Source of the DNA: Vitis vinifera
Lineage: Eukaryota > Streptophyta > Magnoliopsida > Vitales > Vitaceae
Direction: 5' to 3'
Length of the DNA stretch: 64,000 nucleotides
NCBI RefSeq assembly: GCF_030704535.1
Contig: NC_081811.1
Coordinates: forward strand, 981,501-1,045,500
The position numbers and the translations under genes were made by a program. The stretch's first letter is position 1; every line of letters starts with the position of its first letter. The notes under the pieces were generated by a model. It did no database searches. It was not told the origin of the DNA and saw nothing but the letters and a program-made list of their open reading frames with translations. Positions 1-9,689 of this stretch are shown here, in pieces.

Positions 1-1856
1 CAAAGCCCCATAATTCGAGGGGTCATATTAGTGAAAGCGAGATAGGCTGCAATCAAGAGAAAAAGATGGTCCAGTAGTAAAAAGCTATCCAATGGATAAA
101 GTTTTGCAGAATTTACATTCTCCAAACTGCTGAGCATCAACATTTTAAGATTTGAGGTATGTTGTCCAACAGAGAGGAACTTATGCAGAATGAAGCTCAC
201 TGTCCACAACCCCTTATCATAGATATGCACACTCATGGGTGATTTCAGGATTCATTTCTGGAAGAACTGCATACATATATCTTTATTGGGTATTTTGGAT
301 TTATCAAATTTGACTCTTGTTGGCAAAAAATAATGAAAACTATTGCCAAACTGAGAAGTATGCCTAAACTTTCAACACAAATTTACTGATTGTCACACTT
401 TTGTGTGACATGTATACAATCTTCTACTAACATGAATCCAAAATGAAACAATTTTATTTTTCATTTAGTGAAAATAAAAAAGGACATGACTGGACACTGT
501 CAAATGCGATTATACCCCTCCTCACAAAAGTCCACTAAGCAATGACTAATGACTACCTGCACGGAACTAATTCATAAAATCATGATCATTATAATGAAGT
601 TTAAGTTAGTATCCAAATGGTATTTACATTGCACATGCAACACATTAGCAATAAACTTATTGCACCACAAAAAATTGTCGAAACAAAAGATAATATAAAT
701 AATTAGTACATAAATACAATAGCACATATACCCATGAAAAATGTCATGCCCATTCAATTATAGGATTTACAATATTCATTGTTTGTACAACATCCCCCTC
801 GGCACACTCAAACCTGAACAAACTAAATGTGCTTGGAACAGAGGGTTATGTTTTCTCAACTTCTGCTTTTGCAGCACACACTGCAAACCCACCAAAGAAC
901 AGAAACAACAAACCCACATTAACATCATTTGTTAAGGATTTTAATAGTACTTTTTCCAATTCTGAGAGCAAACTGGGTGCCTCTTTTTCAAAAGCCACCA
1001 AGAAAAGAAAAATCACTTGTAGAATTCTAATCAAAGCATGGCAAAAGGGAAAGTTACTGAAATCCTCCATTTCTTGATCACATGAAAATCGCGTTAAACA
1101 CTTACCACATGTTAGCAAAACCCATCGAAGAAATGAACAAATAAGAAACAATATATATAAATAATATAATATAATAACCTTGGAGGAATGGAGTCACTAT
1201 CCGCCGCCGCCAAAAGGTGGGCCTCTGTATCGCCGGAAATATCGGGTTTCGGGGGATCTTGTCGCTGATACGGAACCGATTCTTCATCCGACACAGAGAT
1301 CCGAGTCAAAGGGACCTACAAGTATTAATTTAATCAAAATAAATGAATAAATAGAGGTTGGTGCACAATCAACGATAACTAATTTTTTTTTTTTAAAAAA
1401 AAAAAGGAAAAAGAATGCGGCTAGCTTGTCTGAAATAATACCAAAAGAATAAAAATAAATAAATAAATAAATAATCAACGGCTTGCAACTTACACGATGC
1501 TGATTTTCCGGTGGAGGAACAAAGAGCTTCTTCCGAGCTCCGGCGGCATCTCCGCCGCCGCAATCCGACGTCGTTTCGAGAAGCGTCTTTAGCGAGATCA
1601 CTTGCTGGATCGCCTGAGATTTGTTCCAGGACGGCCTTCGCATTCCTGTACGGACACCACCACACCTTCACTCCCCAAGACCTTCCACGCAGAGAGAGAA
1701 CAAAAATACCTACAGAGAGAATACGTAAACAGAGAGACCTTTTTCTTTGAGGTATTTGCGGCAATCTTCGCGAGTGAGCTGAGAAATGTCGTCTTCAGTG
1801 AGCTGGTGAAGCGGTTTATCGAGCAGTGACCGGATATTGGCATTCTCCGGCGACAT
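1..1856 (-). CDS. PPD: PEAPOD/TIFY4-type transcriptional regulator, 5' part (exons 1-3)
   Basis: The start ATG is at 1856 on the minus strand. Exon 1 is 1856-1739, exon 2 is 1645-1494 and exon 3 is 1315-1179. The introns are 93 and 178 bp with GT/AG ends and consistent phases (1, 0, 2), giving about 135 residues. The protein begins MSPENANIRSLLDKPLHQL and continues through LTREDCRKYLKEKG and MRRPSWNKSQAIQQVISLK. This is the N-terminal PPD domain that separates PEAPOD proteins from other TIFY/JAZ proteins. Exon 3 carries DEESVPYQRQDPP, also typical of the family. PEAPODs are nuclear repressors that limit meristemoid division and leaf and seed size, working with KIX and NINJA/TOPLESS partners (family knowledge). 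The TIFY motif and C terminus are not seen in 1-1178, so they must lie further left. Intron 2 contains an AAAT microsatellite (about 1451-1475). Confidence 0.9.
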
Positions 1857-2107
1857 GGCGCCAGATTCCCGCCGGAAACCCGCCGGAGCCTCCAGGAAGA
1901 AAGCGCAGAGACCAATGACTTCTCTGTTACTGATCCTTTTTCTTTCCCTTTCCCTCTCTCTCTAGGTTTTCTGGTAAATATCTTCAACTTTTCGGGTTTT
2001 TCTGAGAGAGAAGAGAGAGAAGAGTGTGGGGCTTTGTGCTTCGAGTTAGAGGTTTGGGGGTTTGCCAATTGCCGCGGCGTCTCAGCTTCGTTTTTTCTCT
2101 CTTATAG
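1857..2107 (-). promoter_or_regulatory. PPD: PEAPOD 5' leader and TATA box
   Basis: The roughly 200 bases upstream of the ATG are CT-rich in the sense direction, as in many plant leaders. A CTATAAG box reads on the minus strand at 2107-2101, which would place transcription start near 2070. Inferred from sequence only. Confidence 0.5.
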
Positions 2108-2130
2108 ACGGTGATGCAACCCCAGGACGC

Positions 2131-2213
2131 CACGTGGCTGGATTCTAGGTTCAATTACCATTTTGCCCATTTTGTCTCTTGTGAATTACGAGTGTGAAAA
2201 CTTAAACCACGTG
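2131..2213. promoter_or_regulatory. Two G-boxes (CACGTG) upstream of PEAPOD
   Basis: CACGTG occurs at 2131-2136 (within GCCACGTGGC) and at 2208-2213. G-boxes bind bHLH and bZIP factors such as MYC2, PIFs and ABFs (established). Their placement 25-110 bp upstream of the TATA box suggests real promoter elements; this is inference. Confidence 0.5.
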
Positions 2214-3305
2214 CAAAGTAAGCGGTAAAACTCAGCTGATTGTTTTTCCGTTGACAATTGAAAACCAAAATTTTAGGGTCTGTTTGGAACCTTTTAAAAA
2301 GGAGTTTAAAAAGAATAAGTGTCTTTTTCTTTTTATTTTTTTTTGGAAAAAGGACTCAAATATCAACTCTCATAAAATCTTATAAAAAATAAGTGAAAAC
2401 ATCTTTAATTTATTCTAAACTTTAATCGTATTGTTGAGAACAAATTATTAAAAAAACTTCACAAATATTTGTTAAAGTTAAAATTTTGTTTTATTTTCTA
2501 AATAATAGAAAACTATTTTTAAAAATATTTTCCAAACCCACCTTTAATTTCTTTGCAAGAAATATCACTTTTGTAAGAATAAATTTCTCAAATTTGATTA
2601 AAATTGGTCATTATGTAATATTTAGTTAAAATTGATAATCTAGTAATTTCATCAAGATTTATTCTCAATATAATATTTAATCATCTTATAAATTAAAAAA
2701 ATATAAATTTACATAATCACTCTTCAAATAAGATTTATGAAAAAAAAAAGTATAAAATAAATACATGGGTAATTAGAGGTGCAATTTGGAAGGGTTGGCT
2801 CGACCCAACCTAGATCAAACTAATGTTTAAGTAGATATGAACAAATATTTTTAATACTCGAATTGAGTTTGAGTTAAGTTTTGTCAATTTGAACTCAATT
2901 TGAGTTGATTTAAGATAAATATTCGAACAACCTAGATCTAACCCAAATTCAATTTAATATTTTTTATAATATTTATAATGTGAACTTTAAATCATGCAAC
3001 CTGATCAACCCATCCATCAACTCAAGTTTAATTTCATCAATTGAAATTCAAATTTAGAAAAATGAAATTGACTTAAAGTTGGGTACTTTAGGTTAGAGTT
3101 CAAATTAAATTGAAATTGAATTAATTATTTCTTAATTTACGTTGAAGTTGAATTAATCATCAACCCGACCAACATGACCAAATTATAGCAACCAAATTTT
3201 CCAATTTTGAGAATTAAGGGCTTTAATTTTATAAATGACACACTTGTATTATGCTAATAAAGTGAAAAGTAGAATAGAAAAATAATTGCTTAAATATTGC
3301 ATGTC
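2214..3305. other. AT-rich intergenic DNA
   Basis: No gene is visible. A MITE-like block starts near 2275 (GGGTCTGTTTGGAACC) and ends near 2545 with an inverted relative (TTTTCCAAACCCACC). From 2786 to 3190 there is degenerate low-complexity sequence rich in CAACCC and TTGAGTT words. Confidence 0.4.
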
Positions 3306-3310
3306 GTTTG
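3306..3310. repeat. Target site duplication GTTTG (left copy)
   Basis: GTTTG immediately precedes the TG of the left LTR. The identical pentamer follows the CA of the right LTR at 13604-13608. Confidence 0.9.
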
Positions 3311-4026
3311 TGTTGAGGCCTCACGTCCCTGGTGTTCCACGTAGTTGCCAAATGGATGGACGCACGATCTCAACCAATATAGATTCCTGGTTCAGTTGTT
3401 CCTGCAAAAGGCGTCCGGACAGAGTGTCCGGACACACCCTTCGATGGTTTTGTCAGCCATGGTCAGAGAGATAAATCAGTTGGCCTTTTACTAGGTACAA
3501 CAAGCTTACCTTCCTCTTTGTGTGAAGGTTTATATATATAGCACCAGAAGCTCTGTTTCCCTTTTTAATGGTAGGGAGATATTTTGGCTTGTCATGATGC
3601 CACTAGGTGGTGGCAGGGCCATCATCACCCTACGGGTGGCTGACAGAGATAGTGGGAGGCACCGCGACTGTCAGAGATCGTGGGAAGTGACTTGCCGTCA
3701 CTTCATTCCTATCCTTTCACTCTGCAGGTGGTGGAACGTGGGCCATGGCAGGATGTTGTGATGACGTGCAAGACTTGCTTACTTCAGTCAATGATCCGGA
3801 CAAACATATCCGGATAGTATATGTCGGTCGTCCGGATGCAATGTGGCGGTCGTCCGGATGTTATGTTTGTGAGTGTCGTGTGTCTCTCCTTGAGGGAGTC
3901 CGGATAGGAGAAGCACGCCACGTGTACTCTTGGGGAAATCCGGATGGGGGTAATCCGGATGAGAATGCGTGCCACGTGTCATCAGGAAATGTGTGTCACG
4001 TGTCATCAGGAGAAAGGATCCCTACA
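3311..4026 (-). repeat. Left LTR (3' LTR of the gypsy element)
   Basis: 716 bp, TG...CA ends. It carries a minus-strand TATA box (CTATATATATAAACC; about 3529-3543), three CACGTG boxes (3919, 3973, 3997), many TCCGGA words, and a duplicated CACGTGTCATCAGG unit that is single in the other LTR. Confidence 0.95.
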
Positions 4027-4040
4027 ATGCCCCCTTTTTA
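4027..4040 (-). other. Polypurine tract of the gypsy element
   Basis: On the minus strand AAAAAGGGGGCAT directly abuts the 3' LTR, the expected place for plus-strand priming. Confidence 0.8.
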
Positions 4041-4124
4041 ACTTGCCGATTTTGCCTGAGCAAAATGGGTGGGTTAAAAAATAATTGTTTTTTGAAACTG
4101 AGGTTACTTTTTCGCGCTCGTTGG

Positions 4125-4265
4125 GCCACGTGGCGAGCGGGGGCGATGAGAGAGAATAGTATTTATGATGAGCCGCCGTTCCTGGGTTTTCCCAGGCAGC
4201 GTGTCGTTTCAAATGATGGCGTAGCTGAGCGTTTGGGATACTGATGGGTTCTCTCCCTATAAATA
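4125..4265 (+). promoter_or_regulatory. Internal plus-strand promoter of the antisense gene
   Basis: A perfect 10-bp palindromic G-box GCCACGTGGC is at 4125-4134. A consensus TATAAATA is at 4258-4265, followed by a leader of about 180 bp before the first intron. This is a complete-looking plant core promoter inside the transposon, facing opposite to the LTR promoters. Confidence 0.65.
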
Positions 4266-4446
4266 GTAGACTGAGCCCTTACTTTGCTTTTTTATGTCTA
4301 TGCTTTTCTCCTGTTAGTGATTTTTCTTTTACCTTCTACTTTTCTTCGTTTTCGAGTGAAGCTCTAGGGTTTCCTGCCGACAATATTCGCGTCGTGACGA
4401 CGACTGCATTGCGGTTTTCAACCCTATTTTTCCAACTTTACACTCG

Positions 4447-4764
4447 GTACGTGCGTTATTCTTGTCTTTTCCTTGTTGTGTTTGTTATGTTGGTTGTTTC
4501 TGGCTTGCTTGGGCAAGTTGCTTTGCGACTGGGAATTGGTTTTTTGGTTGCTAGGGCTTTTTCGGGGGGTTTTGACTATGTTTTGGGTGTGTTTAGGGTT
4601 TCTGTTGCCCCTCTGTGCTTTTTGTGGGTTAGCGATTCTTCTTTGGGGTAGAGTCAAGGGTTTGGGACGAGTATGTTGGTGATGTGAGGTTTTTGTGAGA
4701 GTTTTTGTCGTTAGGGTTGTGGGGCTTGGTGCTTGTTTTTAACTATTGGATTTCTGTCATTCAG
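4447..4764 (+). other. Leader intron of the antisense gene
   Basis: The donor CG|GTACGTG at 4447 and acceptor TTCAG|G at 4764 enclose 318 T-rich bases and no start codon use. Removing it joins the TATA-proximal leader to the segment that begins the reading frame at 4796. Long first introns in 5' leaders often raise expression in plants. Confidence 0.55.
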
Positions 4765-4795
4765 GTTTCGTGTCAACCCCAGCTTAAAAAAAAAA

Positions 4796-7252
4796 ATGTC
4801 TGCTAACAAGGAAGCTACTTCATCCAGCTCTCCCGGAGATGCTCATGCTGAAAAATCCATGGACAAGTTGAATGTGGGGGAGTTCCGTGAACGGTTCTGT
4901 ATCCCCAACGGTGTGTCTGTTGAACTCATAGATGGAGAGGCTGTGTCAACTGAGAAGAATGAGGACAACACTATCTTCTTTACCAAGGAGCAGTTCAATG
5001 CTGGGCTCCGATTTCCTTTGTCGTCGTTGTTCAAGGAGTTTCTTCACTTCACTTAGATTCCTCCGGCCTACATCCATCCCAATATGGCCCGGGTGCTGAT
5101 GGGGTGCAGCATTCTGGGCATGCTGTTCAATTTGGACCTCTCACTGCTGGAGGTTCTCTTCATTTATTCGATCAAGAAGGCGAAAACCGACATTTTTAGT
5201 TTTGTCGCTTGCCTTCTGTCCCTGCAGTTTGTGACCAACCTGCCGGATTCGACCAAGGGGGCCGCCAAGGGTCATGTGCTGGTCAAGGGTTTATGGGCGG
5301 GTTTGGCGGTGCATTCGGACAGGCCGTTTGTTCCCAACCAATCGTTGAAGGTCCCAGGTATGACTAAATTACTTCCTATCTTTCCATGGTTTGTGAGTTT
5401 AGGTCAGCATTTGTTAGATGGTTGACATACTTTGCTTTCTTGGGTGCAGGTCAGGATAAAAAGGGAAAGCTGGTGGAGTGGGTGGAGAAGGTCTCGTTCG
5501 ACCGTTTGAACAGGCTTTTCGAGATTACGGTGGCCGAGCGGAGATGTGAAACGCTTCTCTCCGCGCAGAACCTCCGTTCGGTCACCCAGGAGCCCCAGTC
5601 ATACGTGCTGAACATACTCCCAAGGCGGCTACCCAAAGAGGTGGTGGCTGGGAATCATTTCGTTCTTCAAGACCTTCCATTCTACGGGGCGGTGCGGAAG
5701 GCAGACGCCCGGTCACGCAAAGCCCGCCTCAATAAACGAGAGGTGAAAAGGCAAGAAGGACTTTTGCGGAAGGCTCCGGGTGGCAAACGACCCGCATCCT
5801 CTCCACCTGCTGGCGCTCTAGCAAAAAAGAAGAAGAAAAAGGTTTCAAATAAGGGGAAAGAAGTAAAACTCCCAACTCTCCCGAAGGAGTTTGTAATTCT
5901 TCCTTCAACTTATGTAAAGGAAATAACAATAAGAGAGCCGGATCACCCCGTCTTGCCCTCTATTTCAAGCGGCTCCGGACGTCTTGCGGGCCTAAACCAC
6001 TCGGGGCCTTCATTGTCAGTGGTTGGACGTCTGGCTCTTCTGGCTGAAGAAGCTACTTCAATAAATCAACCTGGCTCTCCCCATCCGGATGTGGACGCAG
6101 CTGGGGCCCCTTGTGCTGCAGCATTGCCTCCTATGGCACCCCCAATGGAATAAATGGGGGCAGAAAGTCAGGGTTTGCCTCCCTACTGGCCAAGTCCCCT
6201 TGCCCTTATACCGGTGAAGGGGCCAGCTACAAGGAGGTCGCGTCCGGCGCGTGACTTAAAGTCTGGCCTCATCTGGCGACTGCAGGATCGTTTTTTGGAA
6301 ACCATCGAGGTCAGCTGCTCGTCCGTCCAGGAGGATCACCCGGAGGGTAGTGAGACGGAGATGGCAGAAAAGAACCCAACCGCCCCGGTGCTGGTTCCGG
6401 ATGGGGGTTCACCCGGGGAAACCCAACCGACCAAGAATGATGGGGCCCCGGACCCGGAGGAGGAGTCACTCTCTAATGCCTCTTCAAGGGGAGTCCTGTT
6501 GATGATGCAGCTTGCATTTCCGCTAGCCCTTTCAGCTATGCGGAGTTGGAAGAGAGGCTGAAACGAATTCCATCCGGCTCAGATGTTGCTATGCTTTCAA
6601 CAAAAATGTTCGAAGCGGTGGAAATGGTATAGTTTACTTCTTGATTTTTCTTGCCATACTGATGTGTTTGTGGCATGGTTTGTAACTTTACTCTTCTTGT
6701 TTGTGTGTTTTTTTGCAGCTGGTGAGCGGTATTCACGGTATGGCTCAACAACGTGATCTCTTTTTTGACCTACTGTGGACCGCTGATTATACGAAGACCT
6801 TTGTCTCTCAGTGCAAAAACAATGAAGAGAAGTTGCGCTTGAGACTGGAGCAGGCCGAAGCCAGTTTATCCGCCGCTCGAGGAGACAACGAGGCTCTTCG
6901 GGCAGAGCTAGTTGAGGCAAAGAGCCGGGAGGAATCTGTGGACGCCCGCCTGCATGAGGCGGAGGATGAGATGGCCCAACTGAGAGGGGAGGTGAGGCAA
7001 CTCCAGACAGAGGTGTCCATTGAGAAAAAACAGAGAGAAGATTTGCAGTTGCGTTTATCGGCGCAAAAAGAAAAGCTGGAGGTTGAGTTTGCTGCAGAAA
7101 GGGAGGAACTTGAAGCGGACTACTAGAAGCAGCTAGATGAAATGTACTTATTCGGCTATCGTTGCTGTATGAAGAAACATGGTATCAAGCGGGATGTCTC
7201 TTCAATTCCCCCGGGTGAGGAAGAGAAGCTGTGCGGCAAGCCCTCCCAATGA
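4796..7252 (+). pseudogene. Retrotransposon antisense gene (plant-transposon-like domain plus coiled coil), degraded
   Basis: Starts ATG 4796 (MSANKEATSSSSPGDAHAEK). Apparent exons are 4796-5357, 5450-6626 and 6719-7252, with GT-AG introns; the last exon ends at TGA 7250-7252. The N-terminal part (FNAGLRFPLSSLFKEFLHF, NMARVLMGCSILGMLF, VTNLPDSTKGAAKGH) is the conserved domain of many grape proteins labelled putative plant transposon protein. The middle is basic and proline-rich. The last exon is a long predicted coiled coil (repeated EL/RL/EAE heptads). In-frame stops at 5054-5056, 6151-6153 and 7124-7126, and a frameshift near 6485, break it. Similar antisense reading frames are known in Tat elements, but their function is unknown. 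The gene converges on integrase, whose frame ends at 7390. Confidence 0.8.
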
Positions 7253-7349
7253 GAACTTTTCTTTTTGTAATAATTTTTTTTTACTGCTATCTTCTCTCTG
7301 TATTTTGTAGTCCGGAGAACCCTTTGTATCTAATTTTTTACAAGTATTC

Positions 7350-7355
7350 AATAAA
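7350..7355 (+). terminator. AATAAA poly(A) signal of the antisense gene
   Basis: AATAAA lies about 100 bp after the antisense stop codon and 35 bp before the end of the opposing integrase frame, so the two transcripts would overlap slightly or end tail to tail. Confidence 0.55.
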
Positions 7356-7389
7356 ACATACTTTTTTCCAGATTGCACTTCTATTTCTT

Positions 7390-8721
7390 TCATTGGTAAT
7401 ACTGCTTCAGATTAGATACATTTCATGGTCGGAGCAATGGGGTTCCGTCTAGCTTTTGTAGATGATAGACTCCACTTTCACTTGCCTTAGATATTATATA
7501 GGGGTCTTCCCAGTTGGCTTGAAATTTTCCCGTTTCTATCTCAGCAGTATTTTCGAAAACTTTTTTAAGGACCAGCGTACCATTTTTTAAGCTTTTGGGC
7601 CTTACTTTACGATTGTAATGAGCGGATGCCCTTTGTTGATAGTCTGTCATCCGGATGGATGCAATTTCCCTTACTTCATCTGCCCAGTCCAAGTTTCTTC
7701 CTAATTCCGCATTTGCATCATCTTGGTTTCCTGCCTCAGTCCGGATAGTGGGTAGCCCTATTTCAGTAGGAATGACTGCGTTCATACCGTATGCGAGGGC
7801 GAAGGGAGTGTTTCCTGTCGGACGTCCGGGTGTGGTTCGATAAGCCCACAAGACGTCGGGTAGCTCCTCCACTCATTTTCCTTTGGCTTGCTCAAGCCTC
7901 TTCTTTAAGGCAGTGATTAGAGTCTTGCTTGTGGCCTCTGCTTGCCCATTACTTTGAGGATAACGCGGAGTGGAGTATGAATTCCGGATGTTTAGTTCCG
8001 AACAGAATTTCCGGAATGCGATGCTATTAAACTGTGGACCGTTGTCGGCTACGATGGTTTGGGGGATTCCGAAGCGGCAGATGATGTTTTTCCATACGAA
8101 CTTGGTGACATCTTTGTCTTTGATGCTAGCGTATGCTTCAACTTCTACCCATTTACTGAAGTAATCCGTGGCGACAAGTAGAAATTTCTTCTGGGCGGGT
8201 GCGGCTGGGAAGGGTCCCACTATGTCCATGCCCCTCTGCGCGAAGGGCCAGGGGGCTGAAATTGGTTTCAATGTCTCCGACGGCACATGTGGTATGGGGG
8301 CATGCCTTTGACATTTGTCGCATTTTTTGACATAGGCTGCCGCATCCTTCTTCATCGTGGGCCAATAATATCCTTGCGAATGGGCCCTATGCGCTAGAGA
8401 TCGTCCTCTAGAATGATTTCCACATACTCCCTCGTGCAACTCAACTAATACATACAGGGCCTCTGAATGGTTTAGACACCGAAGGTAGGGACCTGTGAAG
8501 GACCGCTTGTATAAGTGCCCCCCAATCAGGGTGAAACGGGCAGCTTGCACCTGGATTTTATGTGCCTGCTTGGGATCATCGGGCAGAGTGCCTGTCCGGA
8601 GGTACCCTTTAATGTCGTTCGTCCACTCTTGGGCGTTTGCTTGGCTTGCCTCGATGGTATTGCAAGTGGAGGTTTCTGTGACGGAAGGGTTGACTTGTAC
8701 ATGTATTGGAAACAATATGAC
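7390..8721 (-). pseudogene. Gypsy integrase
   Basis: Minus strand. It contains the zinc-binding HHCC region (HEGVCGNH ... KKCDKCQRH) and the catalytic core with D (GMDIVGPFP), D (TIVADNGPQF) and E (QSNGQAEATSK). A C-terminal region follows (WAYRTTPGRPTGNTPFALAYG ... NRKVRPKSLKNGTLVLKK). It is interrupted by TGA codons at 7875-7873 and 7425-7423, each where the family has tryptophan. The original stop is at 7392-7390. The N terminus follows the stop at 8724-8722 that separates it from RNase H. Confidence 0.85.
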
Positions 8722-9225
8722 TTATTTGATGGGGAGGAAGGCGGCTATGCCTGCCAAGGCGTCGGCGCGCCCATTTTCAGTTTGTCTAATTTTTTCGATC
8801 GACCACTCGGTGAATCGTTGTAAGGTGTCCCTTACTTTAGTTAGATATCGCGCCATGCGCGCATCCTTAGCTTCGTATTCCTTCTGGACGTGTCTTACCA
8901 CAAGTTGCGAATCACTATAGACCCGGAGCTTGGAGACGGATAGAGCTAGAGCGAGGTCCAATCCGGATAGGATGACCTCATACTCGGCTTCATTGTTGGA
9001 GGCGGGGAATCCCAGCTGGATGGCTTGCTCCAGATGTTCCCCTGTTGGGGACTGTAGCAGAAGCTCGACTCCGGACCCTGATGATCGTGAGGCTCCATCA
9101 ACCCGCAAAGTCCACCACTCTTTTTTACTTGGTTCCTGGCATTGGCTAGGCCCTCGGGAGTATTCTAGCACGAAGTCAGCCATTACTTGGCCTTTCATGG
9201 AAATTCGCTCAATTCTATGGCCCAT
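8722..9225 (-). pseudogene. Second (archaeal-like) RNase H domain of the gypsy element
   Basis: Shows the four acidic residues of RNase HI in order: D in LRVDGASRSSGSG, E in NNEAEYEVILSGL, D in LRVYSDSQLVV, D in GRADALAG. It follows a degenerate gypsy RNase H. This double arrangement is reported for Tat-lineage elements. It is in a different frame from the upstream RT; a small deletion near 9200 shifts the frame. Confidence 0.85.
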
Positions 9226-9689
9226 TGAAGCATTCTTCCGGTTAAGTCTGGCTTGTGCAGAATGTTACGAAGGGGTTGGTCAGTTAGCACGACCACCGGG
9301 TGGGCTTGAAAATAGGGGCGGAGCTTTTGGGCGGCACTTCGAAGGGCTAAGGCCATTAGCTCCATTTTTGAATACCTGGTTTCTACGTCTGCTAACGCTC
9401 TGCTGACGTAGTAGATAGGTTTCTGCTCCTTGGGTGAGGGGTAGCGGAATAGAACAACGCTGATTGCCCACTCTGACACAGCCAGGTACATGTACAATTT
9501 TTCTTCAGGGATTGGGCTGCTCAGGATAGGCGGTTGCATAAGGCAGTGTTTAATTTTTTCAAAAGCGCTTTGTCAGCTGTCCGTCCATCCGCTTGCTCCA
9601 GCTTTTCGTATTGCCAAGAAGAAAGGTCACAGTTCATCAGAGAAGCGGGCTATAAAATGCCCTAGCGCGACGAGCTTGCCTGTGAGGCG
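9195..9689 (-). pseudogene. Gypsy RNase H (first, degenerate) and connection region
   Basis: The minus-strand frame reads LYMYLAVSEWAISVVLF and YYVSRALADVETRYSKMELMALAL, then VVLTDQPLRNILHKPDLTGR. These are standard gypsy RNase H blocks, but the first catalytic TDAS-type motif is replaced by LAVSEW. In-frame stops lie between 9540 and 9689, and the frame is lost near 9200. Confidence 0.8.

Noticed and set aside
846-1151. 101-codon minus-strand frame downstream of PEAPOD exon 3
   Set aside because: Hydrophobic, no family resemblance, not in phase with the PEAPOD donor, and an opposing frame is equally open.
3780-4020. TCCGGA/CACGTG repeats as a CRISPR-like array
   Set aside because: Repeats are 6-14 bp, irregularly spaced, and lie within an LTR of a plant genome.
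4244-4651. 135-codon plus-strand frame after the TATAAATA box
   Set aside because: Runs through the proposed leader intron, is rich in Phe/Val/Leu from T-rich DNA, and resembles nothing.
8930-9406. Plus-strand frames over the RNase H/RT region of the gypsy element
   Set aside because: Antisense shadows of pol; no plus-strand promoter or conserved motif.
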